The translations under genes and the position numbers were made by a program. Shown here in pieces: positions 37,270 to 44,508 of a stretch of DNA of 44,508 nucleotides. The DNA is from Flavobacteriaceae bacterium (GTDB taxonomy: Bacteria > Bacteroidota > Bacteroidia > Flavobacteriales > Flavobacteriaceae): the NCBI GenBank assembly GCA_025800395.1, contig JAOXRU010000066.1, positions 1 through 44,508 on the forward strand. The letters are read 5' to 3'. The stretch's first letter is position 1. Each line of letters starts with the position of its first letter. The notes beneath the pieces were generated by a model. That model was given only the letters and a program-made list of their open reading frames with translations, was not told the DNA's origin and made no database searches.

Positions 37270-39756
37270 ATGAGAACAGTATTATCATTTTTAATACTTT
37301 TTGCAAGTCTAAACAATTTTAGTTTTGCAAACACAGCAAATGAAGATCTTCGAATTGGGACCATTTCTGGAAAAGTATTAGACAAAACACTAAAACAACC
37401 TATTCCCTATGCCAATGTAGTATTAAAAAATGCAGCAGACGGCAGCACCGTTACTGGAGCCATAACAGACGACAACGGCAACTTTGAAATTGAAAAAATA
37501 AAGGCTGGAAAGTATACCTTTGTGGTGCAATATATTGGTTATAAACCATATTCCAAGACCCTTGAAATCAGCAAAAAGAATCGTAAGCACAATTTAGGAA
37601 CGATTTATCTCGAAGAAGAAGCCCAAGCATTGGATGGTGTAGAAGTAGTTGCAGAACGCAGTACCATAGAGCAAAAGGTAGACCGAAAAGTGATAAATGT
37701 TGGTAAAGATCTAGTAACTAGCGGGCCAACTGCTTCGGATATTATGAACAATCTCCCTTCGGTTAACGTAGACCAACAGACCGGAGCCATTTCTATGCGT
37801 GGTAATGCCAATGTACGGGTTATGATAGATGGAAAAATGTCTAATATTCCTGCTGCAGATTTATTAAAGCAAATTCCTTCCTCTTCGATTAAATCTATAG
37901 AGTTAATCACCAATCCTTCTGCCAAATACAACCCAGAAGGTATGAGCGGTATCATCAATATTGTTTTACACAAAAATGCAATGGTTGGTTTCAATGGTAG
38001 CTTAAACATGTCCTTAGCATATCAGGATAGAGCCAAATTTAACAGTGCTCTAAACTTAAACTATCGTACAGGGAAATTTAATATTTACGGAAACTATGGA
38101 AATAATATTAGCAAAAACGAGAATGGTGGCGAAGTAACCTCAAGCTATCCAAATCCAGATGAAAACAGAGATCAAATATTTCGATTTTTAGACAATAGAA
38201 AAAACCATTTGTTTAAAGTAGGCTTAGATGTTTATTTAAATGATAAAAACACTCTCTCTGTATTTACCAACCAACGATTGAACGATGGCAAATTTCGAGG
38301 AGGGACAGATATCGTTTATCCAAATCAAGCCCCCCTTAACCAACGTCATAATTTTAGAAACCTATCTGACAATGCGGCTTCCCAATATAATTTCAATTAT
38401 AAAAGAGAATTCGATAAAGAAGGGCACAATATTGAATTAGAAGCCGATTATAATTATTTCGATAGCGATGATTTTACGTTCCAAAGATTCTCAGGAAATA
38501 ATGCCCAGCCAAATTTTGATGAAGATATTTTTAAAACCAGAAAGCGCTTTACTGGAAATCTAGACTATGTAAATCCACTTGGAAAAAGTATGAAACTAGA
38601 ATTGGGTGCAGAAGTAAGATTATTCAATTCTTTAGAAGATTACAGTTCCACAGGAACATCTATAGACCCAGTAGAAGGAAGTATTCCCACTCCTAGCACC
38701 AATTTTGATTATACTAGAAATATATATTCTGCCTATGCTACATTTAGTAAAAAATGGGACAAGTGGACTGCTCAAGCAGGTATACGAGCAGAGCAAGTAA
38801 ACGTAGAGGCAGAGGCATTGCAAAGCAGAAGAGATAACGAAACTGAAACGCTTATTCCATTCGAAAATGATTATTTTCAAGTGTATCCATCCGCATTTAT
38901 CACTTATACTCCTAGTGAAAAAAACAACTACCAATTTAGCTATAGTCGCAGAGTAGACAGACCGGGACTAGGACAAGTAAACCCAATTCGCGAATGGAGC
39001 ACCCCTTTAATTTCTCAGGTTGGAAACCTAAATTTGCAACCTCAATTCACCAATTCCTTAGAATTAAACTATACAAGAAATTTTAAAGGAGGGAGTTTAA
39101 CTTCTGGTGTATTCTACAGACTAATAAATGACGAAATAAACCAAGTACTATTTGTAGACAGAACAGATTTTCGCAAAAACATCATTTCTAATGATAATTT
39201 TAACGATACCAATGCCTATGGTATAGAACTATCTGGTCGTTATCGTCCAACCAATTGGTGGAGCATAAATGCTAGCTTTGATTTATATACACAAACACAA
39301 ACTGGAATTGTAGAAGCTTTAACCCTATCGCCAGATGTAGCAACCGAGGCCGATATTGAATTGCGAAAAACCGAAGTAGAAAACACGACTTACAACTTTA
39401 GAATGTTTAATAACTTCAAGCTTACTAAAAAACTAAGTTTATCTGCTTTTGGAATGTATAGAGGTCCAAGCGAAACCTTGCAATTCAACCCCAAAGAGAT
39501 GTACTTTGTAAATCTTGGTGCGAGATATAGCTTTGCCAAAGGAAAAGGAACTATTGCGTTCAACTTTAACGATGTATTTGACACCATGAAATTTGGTTTC
39601 GACACCGAATTACCTTCTCCTGCAGTTGGTGAATTCCGTTGGGAGAGCAGAACCATTACCGCCAACCTATCTTATAGATTTGGTAGTGGTAAATACCGAG
39701 CAAAAAGCAGAAAACAAAGAGATAAAAATGAAAAACAAGGAGGTGGATTATTTTAA
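37270..39756 (+). CDS. TonB-dependent-receptor-like outer membrane protein
   Basis: 828 residues. A signal peptide (RTVLSFLILFASLNNFSFA), a CarboxypepD_reg-like domain (about 33-108, ISGKVLDKTLKQPIPYANVVL), then a plug domain (about 128-225, VGKDLVTSGPTASDIMNNLPSVNVDQ and NPSAKYNPEGMSGIINIVL). The rest is the outer-membrane beta-barrel of the OMP_b-brl_3 type. The C-terminus ends in a charged tail (KYRAKSRKQRDKNEKQGGGLF) after the last barrel strand. Ligand unknown; no SusD-like partner, regulator or enzyme adjacent, so a polysaccharide locus is not indicated. Followed by two terminators. Confidence 0.93.
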   Translation: MRTVLSFLILFASLNNFSFANTANEDLRIGTISGKVLDKTLKQPIPYANVVLKNAADGSTVTGAITDDNGNFEIEKIKAGKYTFVVQYIGYKPYSKTLEISKKNRKHNLGTIYLEEEAQALDGVEVVAERSTIEQKVDRKVINVGKDLVTSGPTASDIMNNLPSVNVDQQTGAISMRGNANVRVMIDGKMSNIPAADLLKQIPSSSIKSIELITNPSAKYNPEGMSGIINIVLHKNAMVGFNGSLNMSLAYQDRAKFNSALNLNYRTGKFNIYGNYGNNISKNENGGEVTSSYPNPDENRDQIFRFLDNRKNHLFKVGLDVYLNDKNTLSVFTNQRLNDGKFRGGTDIVYPNQAPLNQRHNFRNLSDNAASQYNFNYKREFDKEGHNIELEADYNYFDSDDFTFQRFSGNNAQPNFDEDIFKTRKRFTGNLDYVNPLGKSMKLELGAEVRLFNSLEDYSSTGTSIDPVEGSIPTPSTNFDYTRNIYSAYATFSKKWDKWTAQAGIRAEQVNVEAEALQSRRDNETETLIPFENDYFQVYPSAFITYTPSEKNNYQFSYSRRVDRPGLGQVNPIREWSTPLISQVGNLNLQPQFTNSLELNYTRNFKGGSLTSGVFYRLINDEINQVLFVDRTDFRKNIISNDNFNDTNAYGIELSGRYRPTNWWSINASFDLYTQTQTGIVEALTLSPDVATEADIELRKTEVENTTYNFRMFNNFKLTKKLSLSAFGMYRGPSETLQFNPKEMYFVNLGARYSFAKGKGTIAFNFNDVFDTMKFGFDTELPSPAVGEFRWESRTITANLSYRFGSGKYRAKSRKQRDKNEKQGGGLF

Positions 39757-39839
39757 TCCGTCCTAAAAAAACAATAAACTATATTCCCACAATTTCTTTT
39801 ATAGTTGATGGTTAGTGTAAATTGTAGGTTTATAGTACG

Positions 39840-39870
39840 AAAGCGACTGTCGAAAGATAGTCGCTTTTGA
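39840..39870 (+). terminator. First terminator after the receptor gene
   Basis: AAAGCGACTGTC pairs with GATAGTCGCTTTT (one G-T wobble) around a GAAA tetraloop; short T-run of four. Lies about 85 bases past the receptor stop. Confidence 0.75.
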
Positions 39871-39930
39871 TTTGGTAATACCATTTACCATTTGACATTA
39901 CCGGTATAAATCATTGTCTATCCTAAACGA

Positions 39931-39965
39931 AAATACCAAACCAGTTTTTGGTTTGGTATTTTTTA
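39931..39965. terminator. Strong bidirectional terminator
   Basis: A perfect 12-bp stem (AAATACCAAACC with GGTTTGGTATTT) and a 7-base loop, flanked by A-rich and T-rich DNA on both sides. It can stop transcription from the receptor (+) and from fabH (-). Confidence 0.85.
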
Positions 39966-40066
39966 TAGGGTTAGGGGTAGTAGCGGCATCCTTTTACAGA
40001 GAGCTGTAAAAGATACAGCGGATGGCCCGCCCCGCCATAGCCTAAGCTTTGGTGGGGAACCCCCAG
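39966..40066 (+). ncRNA. Structured intergenic element, possibly Flavo-1-like RNA motif
   Basis: Three nested or adjacent helices: CTTTTACAG/CTGTAAAAG (39991-39999, 40004-40012, AGAG loop), GGCATC with GATGGCC around it (39985-39990, 40021-40027), and CCCCGCCA/TGGTGGGG (40030-40037, 40050-40057). AGGGG (from 39973) can pair with CCCCC (40060-40064). The AGCGG and AGCGGATGGCCCG strings recall repeats common in flavobacterial intergenic DNA and the Flavo-1 motif, but this is from memory. No protein frame. Confidence 0.45.
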
Positions 40067-40084
40067 AATAAGATTACTGTCGTA

Positions 40085-41095
40085 TCACCATTTAATAATA
40101 GCGCTTCCCCAGGTAAATCCACTTCCAAAGGCAGCTAACACAACCGTATCTCCTTCTTTAATTTTTCCCTCTTCCCAAGCTTCGCATAATGCAATGGGTA
40201 CAGAAGCAGCAGTGGTGTTTCCGTATCGCATAATATTGTTATAAATCTGATCGTTTCCAAGTTTAAACTTCTTTTGCACGAACTGAGAAATACGCAGATT
40301 TGCCTGATGCGGTATAAGCATATCTATATCCTGAGGCCCTAAACCATTGGTTTGCAAACCCTCCATAATAACCTCACTAAACCGAACTACCGCATTTTTA
40401 AATACAAATTGCCCATTCATATGCGGATAATACGAAACATCGTCTGGATCGTTATCTGTGAGGATGTCGTTTACCCAACGTTTCCCCATTCCAGGAGCAA
40501 TTAACGATAATTCTTCGGCATGCTCTCCTTGCGAATGCAAATGAGTAGACAACAATCCTTTATTATTATCTTCTTCTCGACTAAGGATGGCTGCACCTGC
40601 ACCATCTCCAAAAATAACAGTAACACCTCTACCGCGTGTGGTTTTGTCTAAGCCATGACTATGCAATTCGGAACCTATAACCAAAATGTTTTTATACATG
40701 CCAGTTTTAATAAAATTATCGGCCACAGAAATTGCGTATATAAAACCAGAACATTGGTTGCGAATGTCTAATGCCCCAACTGTTTTAATATCTAATTCTT
40801 TTTGAACTTGCACCCCAGGACCAGGGAAATAATAATCTGGACTAAGGGTTGCAAATATGATAAAATCGATATCATCCTTATCGATGCCCGCACGATCTAT
40901 AGCCTGACGAGCCGCCTTTACCCCCATCATAGAAGTTGTGTCTCCGTCTCTGGGCTTTACCCAACGCCTTTCTTGAATACCCGTTCGCTCCTGAATCCAT
41001 TCATCGCTGGTATCCATCAAGGCAGTCAAATCGTTGTTGGTAACCACCTGTTCAGGTAAGTATTTACCCAAACCTATAATTTTTGAGTTATACAT
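40085..41095 (-). CDS. 3-oxoacyl-ACP synthase III (FabH-like)
   Basis: 336 residues, thiolase fold. Catalytic triad Cys115 (IRNQCSGF), His263 (IPHQANLRI) and Asn293 (YGNTTAASVP); FGDGAGAAIL at 162-171. The N-terminal SDEWIQERTGI is the KAS III signature. It starts fatty acid chains from acetyl- or branched acyl-CoA. It is not next to plsX or other fab genes, so it may be a second, specialised KAS III rather than the primary FabH. Monocistronic, with the structured element and terminator downstream. Confidence 0.92.
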   Translation of the reverse strand: MYNSKIIGLGKYLPEQVVTNNDLTALMDTSDEWIQERTGIQERRWVKPRDGDTTSMMGVKAARQAIDRAGIDKDDIDFIIFATLSPDYYFPGPGVQVQKELDIKTVGALDIRNQCSGFIYAISVADNFIKTGMYKNILVIGSELHSHGLDKTTRGRGVTVIFGDGAGAAILSREEDNNKGLLSTHLHSQGEHAEELSLIAPGMGKRWVNDILTDNDPDDVSYYPHMNGQFVFKNAVVRFSEVIMEGLQTNGLGPQDIDMLIPHQANLRISQFVQKKFKLGNDQIYNNIMRYGNTTAASVPIALCEAWEEGKIKEGDTVVLAAFGSGFTWGSAIIKW

Positions 41096-41266
41096 AGGAT
41101 TAAATTAATTTTCAGCTTTTCGCTTGTTAGTTCTTCATCACGAATATATAAATAAAAAGTAACTAGCATTGTTTTACGCAAAAACAAAACCACCTATACC
41201 ACAGCAAACCAAGCTTAAGCCATTGTATTTGAAAGGATAATAAATATTATCTAAATTCAGTCTGAA

Positions 41267-41642
41267 TTAGCAATTCTCTTTAAAATTATCGCGAACTTCC
41301 TTAGTGTCGTAAATTATAGTAAGCTTTTTTATTTTGTAGTTGGTATCCAATTCTATGATATCTACCACATCAAAAGCAACTGTTTTACCAGATTGTAACA
41401 CCCATTTATAGTTAAAATAAAGCAATATTACCACTATTAAGGGCTTCGAAAAGGTCTTAATACGTTAAAACCGATTGTTGGGTTTCTCGCTTTAATGCCT
41501 CATAAAATTGTCTTGCCGTTTTTTCTCCATATAAAGGAGATTTTACCATACTACCCTTAGAAAAAAGAGATACAATTTTGTCTATTTCTCCATGCTCCAA
41601 ATAGGTTAAATAACGCTGGACTAATGTTTCTTTCTTGTTCAC
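41267..41642 (-). pseudogene. Decayed SnoaL-like / NTF2-like protein gene
   Basis: Two frames together read as a SnoaL-like protein of about 125 codons. The first part, from a GTG start, runs NKKETLVQRYLTYLEHGEID ... TQQSVLTY and hits an in-frame TAA at 41457-41459. Past the stop the same frame reads DLFEALNSGNIAL, then a frame change near 41415-41422 is needed to continue YFNYKWVLQSGKTVAFDVVD and ending KEVRDNFKENC. No ATG start is seen. One nonsense mutation and one indel both argue for a pseudogene (or two sequencing errors). It starts 23 bases after the aldehyde dehydrogenase stop and was probably its operon partner. Confidence 0.75.
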
Positions 41643-41665
41643 ATTGCAGACAATAAATAAGCTAC

Positions 41666-43072
41666 TTAAAACCACTTAGCTGTTAGCTTTGCTAATTTTT
41701 CTTTAAAACTAGTATATGGTGGAAACATCAATTGAATGGCAGAAGGCAGGTGTTGGTGCAAGACCCCTCTTTCGTTAGAGAATGCCTTAAAACCAAAGAA
41801 CCCATGTGACTTTCCAATTCCACTGGCATTGTCGCCACCAAAAGGTAAATGATGATTATTAAAGTGTAGTACCCCTGCATTGATTGCGGTCCCTCCTGCT
41901 TTGGTATTTTCCATGAGATACCGTATATTTTTTTTCGATTTACTAAAAATATAAAGTGCCAATGGTTTATCTCTTTTTTGAATATAAGTCACCACTTCTT
42001 CCAAATTTTTATACGTTTTTATAGGCAATACGGGACCAAATATTTCTTCCTTCAACAATTTACTATCATCGGAGATATTTTCCACCAAAGTAGGTGGAAT
42101 AAAATTGGATTCTGGGTTGGGATTCCCTCCAGTGATTTTTGCATTTTGTTTTTTGGCTTCCTCTAAATATTCGTTGATCCGATCGAAATGTCTAGAATTA
42201 ATAATTCTTCCGTAAGAATCGGAAGTTTCCGGATTGGCAGTATAGGATTTTTCTATTTGTTCCTCAAGAGCCTCAACCAAGGCTGCTGCTTTAGACTCGT
42301 GCACAAACACATAATCTGGGGCGATACAAATCTGTCCATTATTTAAAAATTTCGCCCAAGATAGCATAGGAACCAATTGTTTAACGGACGCCGTTTCATC
42401 TATAATAGTAGGCGATTTACCTCCTAATTCCAAGGTAACCGAAGTCAGGTTTTTGGCCGCCGCTTGCATAACAATTTTCCCTACGGCAGTACTTCCCGTA
42501 AAAAATATATGATTAAATGGCAGTTCTAACAAAGCCGTAGAAACTGGCACACCACCCTGAAATACCGCCACTTCTTCCTCTGGATACAAATTTTTAATAA
42601 TTTTCTCAACAACCGCAGAAGTATGCGGACTAAGCTCCGAGGGTTTTATTATTACGCTATTTCCAGCTGCTAAAGCCGAAACCAAAGGCCCCAAAGTGAG
42701 GTTCACTGGAAAATTCCAAGGCGCAATAATAAGACAAACCCCCTTGGCCTGATATTGAATATAACTGCTAGAACCCATAAGTCCAATAGGCGTGTTTACA
42801 GGATGCTTGTCCATCCATTTGCGCAAATTGGATAAGGCATGCTTTATTTCTCCAACCACAGGATATGTTTCCGTGAGTTCGCTTTCTGTAACTGGCTTGT
42901 TATAATCTGCTTTTAAAGCTTCAAACAACTCCTGTCTATAGGTTTCTTGTATTGCTTTTTTTAAAGCCCTCAATTGCGCTTTGCGCTTTTTCATTGGTTG
43001 CTTTCCTATTTTTTGCTGATAAGCCAATTGCTTTTCAAAAGTACTTTTTACATCTGGTATTTCTTTATGCAT
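41666..43072 (-). CDS. NAD(P)-dependent aldehyde dehydrogenase
   Basis: 468 residues, the class 3-like short form. Motifs: IIAPWNFP (about 115-122), FTGSTAVGK (191-199), catalytic Glu215 (TLELGGKSP), nucleophile Cys249 (NNGQICIAPDY) and EEIFGPVLPI. The C-terminal hydrophobic segment resembles fatty or coniferyl aldehyde dehydrogenases, which are membrane-associated. The exact substrate is unknown. The SnoaL-like pseudogene follows, and htpG is divergent upstream. Confidence 0.9.
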   Translation of the reverse strand: MHKEIPDVKSTFEKQLAYQQKIGKQPMKKRKAQLRALKKAIQETYRQELFEALKADYNKPVTESELTETYPVVGEIKHALSNLRKWMDKHPVNTPIGLMGSSSYIQYQAKGVCLIIAPWNFPVNLTLGPLVSALAAGNSVIIKPSELSPHTSAVVEKIIKNLYPEEEVAVFQGGVPVSTALLELPFNHIFFTGSTAVGKIVMQAAAKNLTSVTLELGGKSPTIIDETASVKQLVPMLSWAKFLNNGQICIAPDYVFVHESKAAALVEALEEQIEKSYTANPETSDSYGRIINSRHFDRINEYLEEAKKQNAKITGGNPNPESNFIPPTLVENISDDSKLLKEEIFGPVLPIKTYKNLEEVVTYIQKRDKPLALYIFSKSKKNIRYLMENTKAGGTAINAGVLHFNNHHLPFGGDNASGIGKSHGFFGFKAFSNERGVLHQHLPSAIQLMFPPYTSFKEKLAKLTAKWF

Positions 43073-43126
43073 ACTGCCAATTTTATAACTTCCAACTATG
43101 GATTGTTGCTAAAAATAGTAAAAAAA

Positions 43127-43167
43127 TGTCAGTTTGTCACACCTCCCTTCCTTGGTATTTTTTTTGT
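43127..43167 (+). promoter_or_regulatory. htpG promoter, sigma-54-like, with TGTCA repeats
   Basis: TTGG (43152-43155) and TTGT (43164-43167) give the GG-N10-G spacing of sigma-54 promoters, and no TAnnTTTG box is present. Two direct TGTCA copies (43127-43131, 43135-43139, 8-bp period) lie just upstream. The 5' UTR would be about 30 bases. Alternative: an unusual housekeeping promoter. Confidence 0.45.
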
Positions 43168-43207
43168 CCTATAGCTGCCAAACAATTAAAAAATTAAAAT
43201 TTCAATA

Positions 43208-44508
43208 ATGGCAAAAGGCAATATTAATGTTTCTGTTGAAAACATTTTCCCCTTAATCAAAAAGTTCTTATACAGTGATCATGAAATCTTTTTAAGAGAA
43301 TTGATTTCAAACGCAACCGATGCTACTTTAAAATTAAAGCATCTTACCCAAATAGGGGAAAGCAAATCCGAATATGGCAATCCGATTATCGAAATCAAGA
43401 TCGACAAAGAGGCCAAAAAATTACACATCATCGACCAAGGTCTGGGAATGAGTGAAGAGGAAGTGCAGAAATACATCAATGAGGTGGCTTTTTCTGGAGC
43501 AGAAGAATTTTTGGACAAATACAAAGACAAGGTAGATGATGCCGGCATCATCGGACATTTTGGATTGGGATTCTATTCGGCCTTTATGGTAGCCGACAAG
43601 GTGGAAATTATCACCAAATCCCATACCGCTGCATCTGCTGCCCATTGGACTTGCGATGGCTCCCCAGAGTACACTCTGGAAGCACATGACAAAACCGAAA
43701 GAGGAACTGAGATCATCTTACATATCGCAGAAGATAGTACCGAGTTTTTGGAAGAAAACCGCATTAGCGAATTGTTGTTAAAGTACAACAAGTTTATGCC
43801 GATTCCGATCAAATTTGGAACAAAAGAAGAAACCTTACCCCTACCAGAAGGAGCCGCAGAAGATGCAAAACCCGAAACCAAAACAGTAGATAATATTGTA
43901 AATAATCCCAATCCTGCTTGGACCAAACAACCTGCAGACTTGGAAGAAGCAGATTACAAGAGCTTCTACAGAGAATTATATCCGATGCAGTTTGAAGAAC
44001 CAATCTTCAATATTCACCTTAATGTAGACTATCCTTTTAACCTAACTGGTATCTTATATTTTCCGAAGCTAAGCAACGATATGAGCATGCAGAAAGACCG
44101 CATTCAGCTCTATCAAAACCAAGTTTTTGTTACGGATAATGTAGAAGGTATTGTTCCCGAGTTTCTAACCATGCTGCGAGGTGTAATTGATTCGCCAGAC
44201 ATTCCATTAAACGTATCGCGTTCTTACTTACAAGCAGATGGCAACGTAAAGAAAATTGCCAGTTATATCACTAGAAAAGTTGCAGACAAACTCAAATCGT
44301 TATTCAACGGAGATCGAGAAGATTTTGAAAAGAAATGGAACGATATTAAAGTGGTTATTGAATACGGCATGTTATCCGAAGAAAAATTCTTCGATAAAGC
44401 AAAACAATTTGCGCTGTATCCAACTGTAGATGGTACTTATTTTACTTTTGAGGAATTAAAAGAAAAAATTAAGGATGCACAAACCGATAAAGACGACAAA
44501 CTAGTTGT
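43208..44508 (+). CDS. htpG: Chaperone HtpG (Hsp90), N-terminal part
   Basis: ATP-dependent cytoplasmic chaperone. 433 codons from ATG at 43208, running off the window; a full-length Hsp90 needs about 600. The GHKL ATPase motifs are Glu31/Asn35 (RELISNATDA), DQGLGM and GHFGLGFYSAFMV. The middle domain is present (YPMQFEEPIFNIHLNV, DRIQLYQNQVFVTDN). Divergent from the aldehyde dehydrogenase gene. The open frame has no stop in the window, so it is a true partial gene. Confidence 0.96.
   Translation, partial: MAKGNINVSVENIFPLIKKFLYSDHEIFLRELISNATDATLKLKHLTQIGESKSEYGNPIIEIKIDKEAKKLHIIDQGLGMSEEEVQKYINEVAFSGAEEFLDKYKDKVDDAGIIGHFGLGFYSAFMVADKVEIITKSHTAASAAHWTCDGSPEYTLEAHDKTERGTEIILHIAEDSTEFLEENRISELLLKYNKFMPIPIKFGTKEETLPLPEGAAEDAKPETKTVDNIVNNPNPAWTKQPADLEEADYKSFYRELYPMQFEEPIFNIHLNVDYPFNLTGILYFPKLSNDMSMQKDRIQLYQNQVFVTDNVEGIVPEFLTMLRGVIDSPDIPLNVSRSYLQADGNVKKIASYITRKVADKLKSLFNGDREDFEKKWNDIKVVIEYGMLSEEKFFDKAKQFALYPTVDGTYFTFEELKEKIKDAQTDKDDKLV

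Noticed and set aside
41412-41459. Programmed frameshift or stop read-through in the SnoaL-like gene
   Set aside because: Two independent lesions and the absence of a slippery site or known recoding signal make decay simpler.

Overview
The window is a stretch of housekeeping chromosome from a member of the Bacteroidota, most likely family Flavobacteriaceae. The evidence is the repeated TAnnTTTG promoter -7 box just upstream of many start codons, the rpmB-rpmG-DUF4295 cluster, a bacillithiol enzyme (BshC), an outer-membrane beta-barrel receptor with an N-terminal carboxypeptidase-regulatory domain, a five-LysM/periplasmic-binding fusion, and AT-rich intergenic DNA. I saw no integrase, insertion sequence, phage gene, tRNA, rRNA or CRISPR array.

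Layout. 1-170: tail of a plus-strand gene and its terminator. 0.17-10.7 kb, all minus strand: guaA, LysM/PBP lipid- or wall-associated protein, DUF922, DUF3820, pyrG, yidC, mnmA and a nitronate-monooxygenase-like flavoprotein. These cover GTP and CTP synthesis, inner-membrane protein insertion, tRNA thiolation and a cell-envelope module. 11.0-18.0 kb: an M20 amidohydrolase (+), a PLP decarboxylase (-), bshC (-), and a MocR-type regulator (-) divergent from a PPOX flavin-binding protein (+). 18.0-25.1 kb: an M14 peptidase with a carboxypeptidase-regulatory-domain protein (-), a SulP transporter and a rhodanese lipoprotein (+), and a second small regulatory-domain protein (-). 25.4-35.0 kb, all minus: rimO, ftsY, the ribosomal protein cluster, and the tight operon fabV-exonuclease-FAH-Hpt-cinA, then a 2-oxoacid dehydrogenase E2 and recR. 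35.4-44.5 kb: a sodium:solute symporter (+), a CoA-binding protein (-), a TonB-dependent/outer-membrane receptor (+), an orphan FabH (-), a broken SnoaL-like gene, an aldehyde dehydrogenase (-) and htpG (+, cut by the window end).

No clearly new multi-gene system is visible. The parts most worth following are regulatory: three direct repeats between the MocR regulator and its PPOX target; an orphan terminator upstream of guaA that suggests a small RNA or attenuator; a multi-stem structured element near 40.0 kb; a sigma-54-like promoter with paired TGTCA repeats in front of htpG; and a hairpin whose two arms hold the stop codons of two convergent genes. A 49-residue gene (DUF4295, probably ribosomal protein bL38) and a decayed SnoaL-like gene are easily missed. 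All functional calls rest on motif reading and family knowledge, without database searches.
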